Source of the DNA: Muribaculaceae bacterium
Lineage (GTDB): Bacteria; Bacteroidota; Bacteroidia; Bacteroidales; Muribaculaceae
Direction: 5' to 3'
NCBI GenBank assembly: GCA_023667015.1
Contig: JAMPAX010000012.1
Span: 1 to 36,207, forward strand
Length of the DNA: 36,207 nucleotides
Made by a program: the position numbers and the translations under genes
Shown here: positions 1 through 7,563 of the stretch, piece after piece
How positions within the stretch are numbered: position 1 is the stretch's first letter
How the letters are laid out: the number at the start of each line of letters is the position of its first letter
Notes under the pieces: generated by a model
Told to the model about the DNA's origin: nothing
Seen by the model: the letters and a program-made list of their open reading frames with translations, nothing else
The model's database searches: none

Positions 1-2
1 GG

Positions 3-98
3 CCTGCTATAAAAGGTTATCTTATGGATACCTGCCTGACAGCACAGGATAATTTTAAAGTGATTCTCAACAAGTTCCGAATACCGTTTAAGGATTGA
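3..98 (+). CDS. 3' fragment of an unidentified protein (cut by window edge)
   Basis: An open frame enters from the left edge and ends at TGA 96-98. The last residues read NFKVILNKFRIPFKD, with mixed charge and hydrophobic positions as in a real protein end. The other two plus frames hit stops at bases 10-12 and 50-52. I do not recognise the family. Its orientation and place directly before a glycosyltransferase suggest membership of the same polysaccharide locus, which is inference only. Confidence 0.45.
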   Translation, partial: PAIKGYLMDTCLTAQDNFKVILNKFRIPFKD

Positions 99-368
99 TA
101 CGTCTAAAAAATGTATAAAATTGCCGCTTTGCAGGGATGTTGCTGACTGAAATTTTGGCCGTAAAGTCAGATAAAGCATCTGAAAGTAAAGAGGAAATAG
201 TCAAGGGTATCAAGGTAGAGACACAATCTCCAATCTCGAAAACAGACTTGTATCATATATTACTTGGGTGGGGCAATATTTTTTGGTTTTGGGGGTTATT
301 TTTTATGGGGAAGAGTTTTTGGAGTTGGGGTTTTATGGTGGGAGTGGTTGTGACTTTTGTTTTTGTCT
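99..368 (+). other. Gap without a convincing gene; strand-biased G/T-rich tract
   Basis: This 270-base stretch holds one weak open frame from ATG 137. It would encode about 42 polar residues and then a Trp/Phe/Gly-rich run that overlaps the start of the next gene in another frame. I do not count it as a gene. From about 264 to 420 the plus strand is almost entirely G and T, with many runs of G4-5 and T5-6. No -33/-7 promoter pair of the Bacteroidota type was found here. Confidence 0.4.
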
Positions 369-388
369 ATGACTTTTGTTTTTGTTTC
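351..388 (+). repeat. 19-base imperfect tandem duplication at a start codon
   Basis: The 16-base core TGACTTTTGTTTTTGT occurs at 351-366 and again at 370-385, so the period is 19 bases. The ATG at 369-371 used by the downstream glycosyltransferase sits at the junction of the two copies. The first copy is also readable in the same frame from a TTG at 357. The unit is not a multiple of three, so gain or loss of a copy would change the upstream context but not the coding frame after 369. Confidence 0.7.
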
Positions 389-1505
389 CAATTTTATTCA
401 TCATCACCAGGTTGGGCTGGCTGATGCTTTATTTGCGGCTTTGGGTGGGCGGTATGCTTTTGTGGTTACTTCACCTCTACCGGAGTGGTTGGCGGCTGGT
501 GGGTATGGCGATTTCTATTCCCGCCCTTATGTTGTGCGTCTGTTTGCCGGTGAGGAGGAGCAATGGCGAGGACGGCGGCTTATCTCGGAGGCTGATGTAG
601 TGGTTTATGGGGATGCTCCGGAGGAGCTGGTGCGCGAGCGTCAGTTGCTTAATCGAGTTACTTTCCAGTATTCTGAGCGATGGTTCAAGAGAGGTCGATG
701 GCGTTTGCTGAAGCCTAGAAATATTTTGACAGTGCTTAAGAGGTATCTGCCGTTGCGCTCCAAGCGATGTTATCTTCTTTGTGCGAGTGCTTATGGCGCG
801 GGGGATGCCCGGATTGTGGGAGCTTATCCGGGGAAGTGTTTTAAGTTCGGGTATTTCACACCTGTTCCAAGTCTTAACATTGATGATATCTTGAAGGAAA
901 AGCGTGGGGAGGGTCGTGTACGGTTGCTTTATGTGGCTCGGTTTTTGAAATTGAAGCATCCGGAGATGGTGGTAGAGTTGGCCGCTCAACTTAAGAGTCG
1001 TGGGATAGATTTTGAGATTGATATGTATGGTTCTGGCGAAGAGTTAGATAATATAAGGTGTAGGATTGAGACTGAGGGATTATCGGATTGTGTGCATCTT
1101 AAGGGGAATCTGCCTAATGAGAGGATTTTGGAAGAGATGCGTAGACACCATATATTTTTGTTTACGAGTGATAGGAATGAGGGGTGGGGAGCCGTAGTTG
1201 GGGAGGCTATGGCTAATGGATGCATGGTAATTGCAGGGAGCAAGATTGGGAGTGTGCCATTTTTGCTTAAGGATGGTGAGAATGGTTTGATTTTCAAGGA
1301 TCGGAGTGACTCAGATTTGCTACGTAAGACACTCTTTGCTATAGAGCATCGGGAGGAACGGGAGCGTATGACACGAACGGCCTATGCTACTATGCGGGAT
1401 GAGTGGTCGGCGGAGGTAGCGGCAGAGCGGTTGCTACGGTTGGCATCGGGTGCCTTGACCGGGAAGGTTCTTGGGGAAAAGGATGGGCCGTGCAGTATGG
1501 CTTAG
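369..1505 (+). CDS. Glycosyltransferase family 4 (GT-B fold)
   Basis: This 378-residue protein probably transfers a sugar from a nucleotide donor to a lipid-linked glycan at the inner face of the cytoplasmic membrane. The start at ATG 369 gives MTFVFVSNFIHHHQVGLAD, the usual first strand of GT4 enzymes in capsule and O-antigen clusters; a TTG at 357 would add four residues. The donor-binding half begins near residue 185 with VRLLYVARFLKLKHPE. It carries the GSG loop (DMYGSGEEL) and the E-x7-E pair in EGWGAVVGEAM near residue 275, followed by the GSVPFLL/DGENGLIF segment typical of the family. The gene is G/T-rich on the coding strand, unlike the A/C-rich genes after about position 1900. Donor and acceptor cannot be read from sequence. 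Confidence 0.88.
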   Translation: MTFVFVSNFIHHHQVGLADALFAALGGRYAFVVTSPLPEWLAAGGYGDFYSRPYVVRLFAGEEEQWRGRRLISEADVVVYGDAPEELVRERQLLNRVTFQYSERWFKRGRWRLLKPRNILTVLKRYLPLRSKRCYLLCASAYGAGDARIVGAYPGKCFKFGYFTPVPSLNIDDILKEKRGEGRVRLLYVARFLKLKHPEMVVELAAQLKSRGIDFEIDMYGSGEELDNIRCRIETEGLSDCVHLKGNLPNERILEEMRRHHIFLFTSDRNEGWGAVVGEAMANGCMVIAGSKIGSVPFLLKDGENGLIFKDRSDSDLLRKTLFAIEHREERERMTRTAYATMRDEWSAEVAAERLLRLASGALTGKVLGEKDGPCSMA

Positions 1506-1517
1506 TGGGAGCTGGTT

Positions 1518-1592
1518 GCGAGCTGGAAGCTCGCCGTCCTTGACTTCCTTGGGATTTGGGTTTGGTGGTTTGACGGATTGTAGTTAATTTCG
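1518..1592 (+). promoter_or_regulatory. Hairpin-plus-promoter element, copy A
   Basis: A 7-base inverted repeat (GCGAGCT 1518-1524, AGCTCGC 1528-1534) is followed by a TTGGG-rich stretch. A Bacteroidota-type promoter follows: TTTG at 1561-1564, exactly 20 bases, then TAATTTCG at 1585-1592, one mismatch from TAnnTTTG. Transcription would begin near 1598-1600 and leave a leader of about 80 bases before the gene at 1682. The same arrangement occurs at 9434-9500. This suggests that the distal polysaccharide genes can be transcribed from here. The remainder of the 176-base gap holds no gene. Confidence 0.55.
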
Positions 1593-1681
1593 TGGTTGAT
1601 TTTCCGGATAGCTTATTTTTACTTCTTATATTTACATCTTATCATATATAGGAGTATTTACCGGCTTGAGATTTCTGACTG

Positions 1682-2863
1682 ATGATAGAGATTAAGAGGA
1701 AGGAAGAATGCGTTGGATGCGGGGCTTGCGAGCAACGGTGTCCTCAGCAGTGTATATCTTTGTCTTTGGATGAGCAGGGATTTCGGTATCCTGTGGTTGA
1801 CAGATTGCTGTGTGTGGAGTGTGGTCTTTGCGAGAGGGTTTGCCCTGTGATTCACCGGGCTACACCTTCGGAGCCATTGGCAGTCAAAGCTGCCAAGAAC
1901 CGTGATAGCGCAATCCGGGAAACCTCGAGTTCGGGAGGTATCTTCAGCGCATTGGCCATGCAGACACTGCACCGCGGGGGCGTGGTCTTCGGAGCGGCCT
2001 TCGATGAAGACCGGAACGTATGCCACCACCATATAACTTCCCCCGCCAATCTCCATCTTCTTACGGGCTCTAAATACGTAAAGAGCGATACAGCAGAGAG
2101 TTATCGAGAGGCAGAGCGTCTTTTGAAAGAAGGGCGGGAGGTACTCTACAGCGGGACACCATGCCAGATAGCAGGACTGAAGAGGTATCTTATGCGAGAT
2201 TATGGAGGACAGCTGACTACGGTAGGTGTAGCATGTCATGGCGTGCCGAGTCCAAAGGTTTGGCAAGAATATCTTGGGAAGAGAATAGGGGAAGAGAACA
2301 AACCAAAGATACAGAGAATCAACTTTCGCGACAAAAGAAAAGGATGGACCACCACCGGACTATCCATCCGCTACGTGGACAATGGGGGAAAAGAGAAAGA
2401 ACATTACGAGAAAGCATATGACAGCGACTACCTCTACGGATATCAGCGCGATTGGTTTTTGCGTCCATCATGTTTCGAATGTCCGGCGAAGGGAGGGCGC
2501 TATGAGGCAGACGTGACCCTTGCTGACTATTGGGGAATAGGCGATGAGCATCCTGATTTTTACGATGACAGTGGTGTATCTTTGATATTGATACATACCC
2601 GGAGAGGGGAAGGAGCCGTAGAATCGCTTGATATCGAAAGTATTGACTCAGAATATGCTAAAGGGAAAGCTCATAACCGATATTTAGAGGAGAGTGCGAC
2701 ATGTCCTCATCCGGGATATGAAGAGTTTTGGCGAAGATATTCCGAGAAAGGGATTGAGACACTTTCGGAGATGGCTGCAGAATCGCGACCACCATATCTT
2801 ACTAAATTGAAAGATGACATCTCAGTTTATCTTAAGAAATTGCTTCGCAAATTCTTAAGATAG
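1682..2863 (+). CDS. FrhB-like 4Fe-4S protein of a polysaccharide locus
   Basis: This 393-residue protein belongs to the coenzyme F420 hydrogenase/dehydrogenase beta-subunit family. Two ferredoxin-type clusters are bound near the N-terminus: CVGCGACEQRCP (residues 10-21) and CVECGLCERVCP (about 43-54). The central domain has ETSSSGGIFSAL, GSKYVKSD, SGTPCQIAGLK and the CHGVPSP motif. A Cys pair occurs later, at FECPAKGG. F420 itself is not expected in Bacteroidales, so the electron donor and substrate are unknown. In gut Bacteroidales such proteins commonly sit beside polysaccharide pyruvyl transferase genes, as here (73-base gap). A redox step on a sugar or on the pyruvyl group is inference. 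Base composition switches from G/T-rich to A/C-rich inside the first 200 bases of the gene. Confidence 0.85.
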   Translation: MIEIKRKEECVGCGACEQRCPQQCISLSLDEQGFRYPVVDRLLCVECGLCERVCPVIHRATPSEPLAVKAAKNRDSAIRETSSSGGIFSALAMQTLHRGGVVFGAAFDEDRNVCHHHITSPANLHLLTGSKYVKSDTAESYREAERLLKEGREVLYSGTPCQIAGLKRYLMRDYGGQLTTVGVACHGVPSPKVWQEYLGKRIGEENKPKIQRINFRDKRKGWTTTGLSIRYVDNGGKEKEHYEKAYDSDYLYGYQRDWFLRPSCFECPAKGGRYEADVTLADYWGIGDEHPDFYDDSGVSLILIHTRRGEGAVESLDIESIDSEYAKGKAHNRYLEESATCPHPGYEEFWRRYSEKGIETLSEMAAESRPPYLTKLKDDISVYLKKLLRKFLR

Positions 2864-2875
2864 ACGGTTTATGAG

Positions 2876-2899
2876 TTTATTCATTTATTCATTTATTCG
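2876..2899 (+). repeat. Octamer tandem repeat, three copies
   Basis: TTTATTCA at 2876-2883 and 2884-2891 is followed by TTTATTCG at 2892-2899. It lies in the 73-base gap between the FrhB-like gene and the pyruvyl transferase gene. The unit is eight bases, the same length as the repeat at 13087-13140. Confidence 0.8.
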
Positions 2900-2936
2900 T
2901 TAATGGGAGAAGCGGGATAATAATAAAATCCGAGAG

Positions 2937-3974
2937 ATGAAGATAGGGATATTGACACATCGGCCGGTCAGTAATTATGGCGGCATATTGCAAGCTTATG
3001 CACTGAGCAAGATCTTGGAGAGTCTTGGGCATGAGGTAGTATTAATACGCCGCAGAGCCACCGATCCCAAGATAAAGCGACTACTGCGCAATATATTGGT
3101 TGCCACGGGTATAAAGAAATTGCCGACATCTAATCTTCATGCGTTACCACAGCAGGAGTTTGTAGAGCGCGAATTGCGACAGACCACTGAGACTCGGACA
3201 CGCGGAGAACTGCGGAAACTTCTTCGGAGCGAAGATATAGAGGGGGTAGTAATCGGTAGCGACCAAGTGTGGCGTGCGGACTACAACCGCGAGTATAGTT
3301 ACGACTTCTGGGGAGGGTTCCTAAAAGGACTGCCGAAGATCAAGGGTATCTCCTATGGGGCATCGATAGCAGATGATGACTGGAGCTATACAGGAAGCGA
3401 GACTAAACGACTTCGCAAGGAGGTGAGACTCCTTAGAGGGTACTCCGTCAGAGAGCTTTCGGCACAGAAGCAATGTGAAGAAAACCTGGATATCAGACCG
3501 GAGATAGTAGCAGACCCAACGCTGCTCCACGACAGCTCATTCTACGACAAGATTGAGAGCGGAGAGAAGCCATCACGCCCCTATATCTTCGTATATTGGC
3601 TCGGAGACAGAACGGATCTCACCCCTATTCTAAAGAAGCATGAAGACTCCGGGGCAGAGATCATCGAACTATCGCTACGCAATCCCTCAGATTTTGTAAC
3701 AATCGGGAGATGGCTAAACCTCATCAAGAATGCAGAGCATATAGTGACCGACTCCTTCCATGGGGTAGTCTTCTCGTTGATCTACCATAAGAGCTTCACC
3801 ATTGGAAAGAACAAGAGTGGAGGAATGGGGCGCTTGGCCTCGCTGTTCACACTGCTTGGAATCGAAGAGAAACTCAGCAATCCGGAAGCCGCGATAGACT
3901 ACGAAACAGCAGACAAACACGTAGAGAGACTACGCCGGAAATCGATAGAGTTTCTGAAAGAAGGATTGCAATAG
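2937..3974 (+). CDS. Polysaccharide pyruvyl transferase family protein
   Basis: This 345-residue protein is related to WcaK, CsaB and the Wcf-type enzymes that add a ketal-linked pyruvate from phosphoenolpyruvate to a sugar of a surface glycan. The N-terminus MKIGILTHRPVSNYGGILQAYAL is the family signature. Other recognisable parts are VVIGSDQVWRADYN near residue 105, the YGASIADD segment, ELSAQKQCEE, VADPTLL near residue 193, and VTDSFHGVVFSLIYHKSF near residue 270, which carries the conserved SFHG loop. It follows the FrhB-like gene and precedes the flippase by 17 bases, so the three are probably co-transcribed. Some members of the family transfer other groups, so the reaction is likely but not certain. 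Confidence 0.88.
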   Translation: MKIGILTHRPVSNYGGILQAYALSKILESLGHEVVLIRRRATDPKIKRLLRNILVATGIKKLPTSNLHALPQQEFVERELRQTTETRTRGELRKLLRSEDIEGVVIGSDQVWRADYNREYSYDFWGGFLKGLPKIKGISYGASIADDDWSYTGSETKRLRKEVRLLRGYSVRELSAQKQCEENLDIRPEIVADPTLLHDSSFYDKIESGEKPSRPYIFVYWLGDRTDLTPILKKHEDSGAEIIELSLRNPSDFVTIGRWLNLIKNAEHIVTDSFHGVVFSLIYHKSFTIGKNKSGGMGRLASLFTLLGIEEKLSNPEAAIDYETADKHVERLRRKSIEFLKEGLQ

Positions 3975-3991
3975 AATATATATCAAATGGG

Positions 3992-5263
3992 ATGAAAGAT
4001 AAGATCTTAAAATATCTAAAACATCTGACAGTCTACTTCGGAGCATCGCTGATACCTATGATATTGGGGCTGGTGTGCAACCCGTGGGTAGCGAGCAACA
4101 TGTCGCCACGCGACTACGCAATAGTAGGCTACTACACCTCTTTCACCACCCTCTTTCAGCCCATCATCCTCTTTTACCTCCTGAACTACTATATCAAAGA
4201 ATTCTACAAGATAAACGAAGAGCAACGAGCGGAACTCTATTCCATTATCGCCAAAGGGCTTATCACACTCTCCGGAATAATATCACTACTCTGCTTCGGA
4301 GGGCTGTTAGGATATATTGCCATATTCAACCGAGATGGAGAACTGCCGGTGTTCCCCTATATAGCACTTGCCATCTTCGCCCTCCCCTTCACAGGACTGT
4401 TGAGCCTGGAACTTGCCCGCCTGCGAATGGAACGTCGGTCAGGTAAATTCTTTTGGCTGTCCACAGCCAACGGACTGTTAGGCATACTGCTGATGGTAGT
4501 AATGGTAGTAGGCCTCAAATGGGGAGCCTTCGGCAAACTACTCGCCCCAATGGTATGCAACATAGCAATGTTTATCTATTGCCTTATACGGAGACTCGAT
4601 ATTTTCAGATATAAATTTGACTTCAAACGATTTAAAGAGATACTCATCTTCTGCCTGCCACTGACGTTAAGTTCCGCCTTAGGCTACTTCACCAACGGCT
4701 ACGACCGCACCTACTTAGAAACCCTCAGCGACACCACTACCTATGGCATCTACATTGTAGGCAGCTCAATAGCCATGTATCTCACCACCTTCTCCGGAGC
4801 CGTATTCAACACCTTCCAGCCCGACCTATACGAAAACATAGCGCAAAAGCGATGGAAAAAATATGCCGGAATTGTAGCTGCGATGACCGGAGCTGTGTTG
4901 GCAATAGCAATACTCTTCATTATCCTCGCTCCATATATAATAGATATACTGACAGCCGGACGCTATATCGTCTCCACCCCCTACGCCCAGATAATATCGC
5001 TGAGCACCGTGTCGAGCACGCTGGTCTACATAGTAGGAGGATACGCCATTGCTACCGACAGACCCAAAATCTACCTGCATACAACGATTATCGGAAGTAT
5101 ATTCATCATTGGAGCGATGCCGGTGGCCGTAGGACGCTGGGGCTTCTACGGCGGAGCATGGATGACAGTAGTATCGTTCCTGTTTTTCGTAGTTATCAAC
5201 CTCATACTTCTCGCAATTGATAGTAAATTTGGAAAGAAAAAAGAAATAGCACAGGAGAAATGA
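3992..5263 (+). CDS. Wzx-type oligosaccharide flippase (MOP superfamily)
   Basis: This 423-residue integral membrane protein has about twelve hydrophobic segments spread over its whole length. Its N-terminus (ILKYLKHLTVYFGASLIPMI, with WVASNMSPRDYAIVGYYTS after it) is the usual opening of polysaccharide flippases, which move undecaprenyl-linked repeat units to the periplasmic face. Length agrees with the family (400-500). The stop codon overlaps the next start as ATGA at 5260-5263, so the transporter gene behind it is translationally coupled. The coding strand is C-rich. No Wzy polymerase is recognisable in the window, so it may lie upstream or the glycan may not be polymerised by Wzy. Confidence 0.85.
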   Translation: MKDKILKYLKHLTVYFGASLIPMILGLVCNPWVASNMSPRDYAIVGYYTSFTTLFQPIILFYLLNYYIKEFYKINEEQRAELYSIIAKGLITLSGIISLLCFGGLLGYIAIFNRDGELPVFPYIALAIFALPFTGLLSLELARLRMERRSGKFFWLSTANGLLGILLMVVMVVGLKWGAFGKLLAPMVCNIAMFIYCLIRRLDIFRYKFDFKRFKEILIFCLPLTLSSALGYFTNGYDRTYLETLSDTTTYGIYIVGSSIAMYLTTFSGAVFNTFQPDLYENIAQKRWKKYAGIVAAMTGAVLAIAILFIILAPYIIDILTAGRYIVSTPYAQIISLSTVSSTLVYIVGGYAIATDRPKIYLHTTIIGSIFIIGAMPVAVGRWGFYGGAWMTVVSFLFFVVINLILLAIDSKFGKKKEIAQEK

Positions 5264-6210
5264 AACAGAAAATCAAGCCATTCATACTACCGGCAGCCAT
5301 CGTCTTGGGGCTTCTTCTCCACGATGTATGTGGAATGATATCCTTCATAGTACCCTATGTCATCTTCAGCATCCTTCTGCTGACCTTCTCATCTATAGAG
5401 CTCCGGAAATTGCGATTTTCAGTCATGGATGTCTGGCTGGGAGCAGTGCAGGTAGGACTTGCCGCCGCACTATACTTCATAGGGCGCCTTGCTGAGGGGG
5501 AGACCATAGCGCAGGGACTGATGATGTGTGCACTGTGTCCGGTAGCCTCATCTGTCACGGTCATAGCCGTCATGCTCGGAGCCAACAGGACCAACACGAT
5601 AGCCTATACGATAGTTGGTAATCTATTGATATCGTTCGTAGCACCGGTGTTTTTCGTCTTTATGGACAGCAGAGTAGTCGGGGAGACACTGACCGACTCC
5701 TTCTTCACCATCTTCGGGAAGGTAGCAACAATCATCGGGCTCCCATTCTTTATGATGCTATTTATCCAGCTGTGGCTAAAGCCCGTAGCACGCAAAATTA
5801 AAGAATATTCGGGACTATCCTTCTACCTCTGGGCAGTAGCGCTGTTGATGACACTCGGGCAGACCATCGACTATATATTCATCGATGGCAGGGGCAAATG
5901 GCACGAGATAATAATCTTAGGAGTAGGCTCCTTCATAGTATGTGCATTGCAATTTGGGACAGGGCGGATTATCGGAAGGAGCTATAGGGACGTTGTCGGC
6001 GGGCAACAGCTATTGGGTCAGAAGAACTCCGCAATGGGAATCTGGATGGCTAATACCTACCTGAATCCCCTGTCGTCAGTTTCGATGGCATTCTATAGCA
6101 TTGCACAGAACTTGCTTAATTCATGGCAGATATATCGTGCAAGTAAGAGTCAAAAGACAAGCCCCTCCCCGGCTCTCCCTACGGGGGAGGGAGACAGACA
6201 CGGTGATTGA
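5260..6210 (+). CDS. BASS/SBF-like membrane transporter with a repeat-derived C-terminus
   Basis: This 316-residue protein has about nine to ten hydrophobic segments. It resembles the bile acid:sodium symporter superfamily in its SxxSVTVIAVMLGANRTNTIAYT segment near residue 98 and in QFGTGRIIG followed by GQKNSAMGIWMANTYLNP near residues 228-273. These correspond to the crossover regions of that fold. The substrate is unknown; many bacterial members do not carry bile acids. The start overlaps the flippase stop by four bases. The last residues (about 301-316, SPSPALPTGEGDRHGD) are encoded by the palindromic repeat at 6160-6203 and are probably not part of the transport domain. A transporter of this family inside a polysaccharide cluster is unusual. 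Confidence 0.75.
   Translation: MKQKIKPFILPAAIVLGLLLHDVCGMISFIVPYVIFSILLLTFSSIELRKLRFSVMDVWLGAVQVGLAAALYFIGRLAEGETIAQGLMMCALCPVASSVTVIAVMLGANRTNTIAYTIVGNLLISFVAPVFFVFMDSRVVGETLTDSFFTIFGKVATIIGLPFFMMLFIQLWLKPVARKIKEYSGLSFYLWAVALLMTLGQTIDYIFIDGRGKWHEIIILGVGSFIVCALQFGTGRIIGRSYRDVVGGQQLLGQKNSAMGIWMANTYLNPLSSVSMAFYSIAQNLLNSWQIYRASKSQKTSPSPALPTGEGDRHGD
6160..6203 (+). repeat. GC-rich palindromic repeat, copy R1 (in-frame tail)
   Basis: An AGCCCCTCCCC-type left half is followed by a CTCCC/GGGAG inverted repeat and then by GACAGACACG. Related copies lie at 7471, 8751 and 14174, all on the plus strand and all at gene 3' ends. Here it encodes the last residues of the BASS-like protein. Confidence 0.85.
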
Positions 6211-6256
6211 CGATTTATATGTTGGAGATTACTTATGGAAGAAATAATATTGATTG

Positions 6257-7537
6257 ATGAGAGTACTTTGGATTTGTAATATATTGCTGCCACCCATTGG
6301 CAAACGGCTCGGAATGAACGTGTCTGAGTCGGGGGGATGGATATACTCATCGCTCCGGGAGCTACAGAAACATCCGGAGATGAAATTTGCAGTGGCCAGT
6401 CCATATCCCGGGAATGAGTTCCGAATGGAGGAGGCAGACGGAGTCACTTACTATCTTCTCCCCTATGCCGGTAAGTCTATATTGAAATATCAGGAAGAAA
6501 ACGCCAAATATTGGGAGGAGATAAGCTCAGCATACCAGCCGGAGGTAGTACATATCCATGGCACAGAGTTTCCGTTTGCACTATCGTATGTCAGGAGCAT
6601 GGGTAGCAAAGGGGTAGTAGTATCCATCCAGGGGATCACAAGTGTTATCGCCGATCATTACATGGCCGGAATACCCCTAAAGGATTTAATTACAACGCTT
6701 ACACCGAGAGACATAGCACGCAACTTCGGACTCTTCGGCGAGCAACGGATGATGCACCGTCGCGGAGAATACGAGAAAGAGCTGCTACGAAGTGTAGGCA
6801 ACGTCATCGGGCGAACAGACTGGGACAAAGCGCATGTCAAGGCCATCAATCCCGATATTTGCTACCACTACTGCGGGGAGTCGCTACGACCGTCGTTCTA
6901 TACTCATAAATGGAAATACAACGAATGCCGTCCACACTCAATATTTGTATCGCAGGGTTATTATCCGCTGAAGGGACTTCATAAGCTGTTGGAAGCCTTA
7001 CCGCTGGTAATACGAAAATATTCCGATGTCCGGGTTAACGTAGCCGGATCCGACCCCACGGCAGAAAACTGGAAACATCTTACGGGTTATGGAGTATATC
7101 TCAAAAGGCTCATCGCCAAATTAGGACTCCGAGAGAAAGTACGATTCTTAGGGATACTGAATGAAGAAGAGATGTTGGAGCAATATCTATGCAACAACGT
7201 GTCTGTCTGTCCCTCCTCGATAGAGAACAGCCCGAACTCCATCGGTGAGGCACAGATGCTGGGGATACCCTATATTGGTAGTTTTGTAGGAGGGATACCG
7301 GATATAACAGGCTATAGCCGGGAGGTACTCTACCGCTATGAAGAGACAGAGATGTTGGCAGAGAAGCTCTGCAGGATATTCTCGAAGGGAGCCAATGTAG
7401 AGATGCCGCCATGTCCCGCTGAGAGATACTCACCGGAGCGTAACACCCGGCTATTGACGGAAATATATAAAAGCCTCTCCCCGACCCTCCCCATAGGGGA
7501 GGGAGACAGACACGATATACTATCTACGGAGTTCTAA
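6257..7537 (+). CDS. Glycosyltransferase family 4
   Basis: This 426-residue GT-B glycosyltransferase probably adds one sugar of the locus glycan in the cytoplasm. ATG 6257 is preferred over the TTG at 6254; it gives MRVLWICNILLPPIGKRLG, and a GMNVSESGGWIYSS loop follows. HIHGTEFPFAL near residue 97 lies in the acceptor domain. The donor domain has FVSQGYYPLKGLHKLLEAL near residue 233, a VAGSDPT loop, VRFLGILNEEEML, and an E-x7-E pair in ENSPNSIGEAQMLG near residue 322, followed by GSFVGGIPD. The last residues (SLSPTLPIGEGDRHDILSTEF) come from palindromic repeat R2. Neighbours are the BASS-like gene 46 bases before and another GT4 gene 26 bases after. Sugar specificity is unknown. Confidence 0.88.
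   Translation: MRVLWICNILLPPIGKRLGMNVSESGGWIYSSLRELQKHPEMKFAVASPYPGNEFRMEEADGVTYYLLPYAGKSILKYQEENAKYWEEISSAYQPEVVHIHGTEFPFALSYVRSMGSKGVVVSIQGITSVIADHYMAGIPLKDLITTLTPRDIARNFGLFGEQRMMHRRGEYEKELLRSVGNVIGRTDWDKAHVKAINPDICYHYCGESLRPSFYTHKWKYNECRPHSIFVSQGYYPLKGLHKLLEALPLVIRKYSDVRVNVAGSDPTAENWKHLTGYGVYLKRLIAKLGLREKVRFLGILNEEEMLEQYLCNNVSVCPSSIENSPNSIGEAQMLGIPYIGSFVGGIPDITGYSREVLYRYEETEMLAEKLCRIFSKGANVEMPPCPAERYSPERNTRLLTEIYKSLSPTLPIGEGDRHDILSTEF
7471..7514 (+). repeat. GC-rich palindromic repeat, copy R2 (in-frame tail)
   Basis: Begins AAGCCTCTCCCC, has the inverted pair CCTCCCC/GGGGAGG around a short ATA centre, and ends GACAGACACG. It is closest to R1 and encodes the tail of the preceding glycosyltransferase in the same frame as in R1 and R4. 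Confidence 0.85.
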
Positions 7538-7563
7538 TTATTATATCCTTGATATTGTAAAGC

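Noticed and set aside
137..424. 95-codon frame before the first glycosyltransferase
   Set aside because: Its second half is a Trp/Phe/Gly-rich reading of a G/T-only tract and overlaps the real gene in another frame; the first 42 residues match nothing I know.
477..989. Minus-strand open frame of 170 codons
   Set aside because: It lies fully opposite the first glycosyltransferase and has no family features.
1658..2266. Minus-strand open frame of 202 codons
   Set aside because: It is antisense to the FrhB-like gene, whose cluster motifs are intact.
2876..2899. Short CRISPR-like array from the octamer repeat
   Set aside because: The copies are directly adjacent with no spacers and are only eight bases long. 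No cas genes are present.
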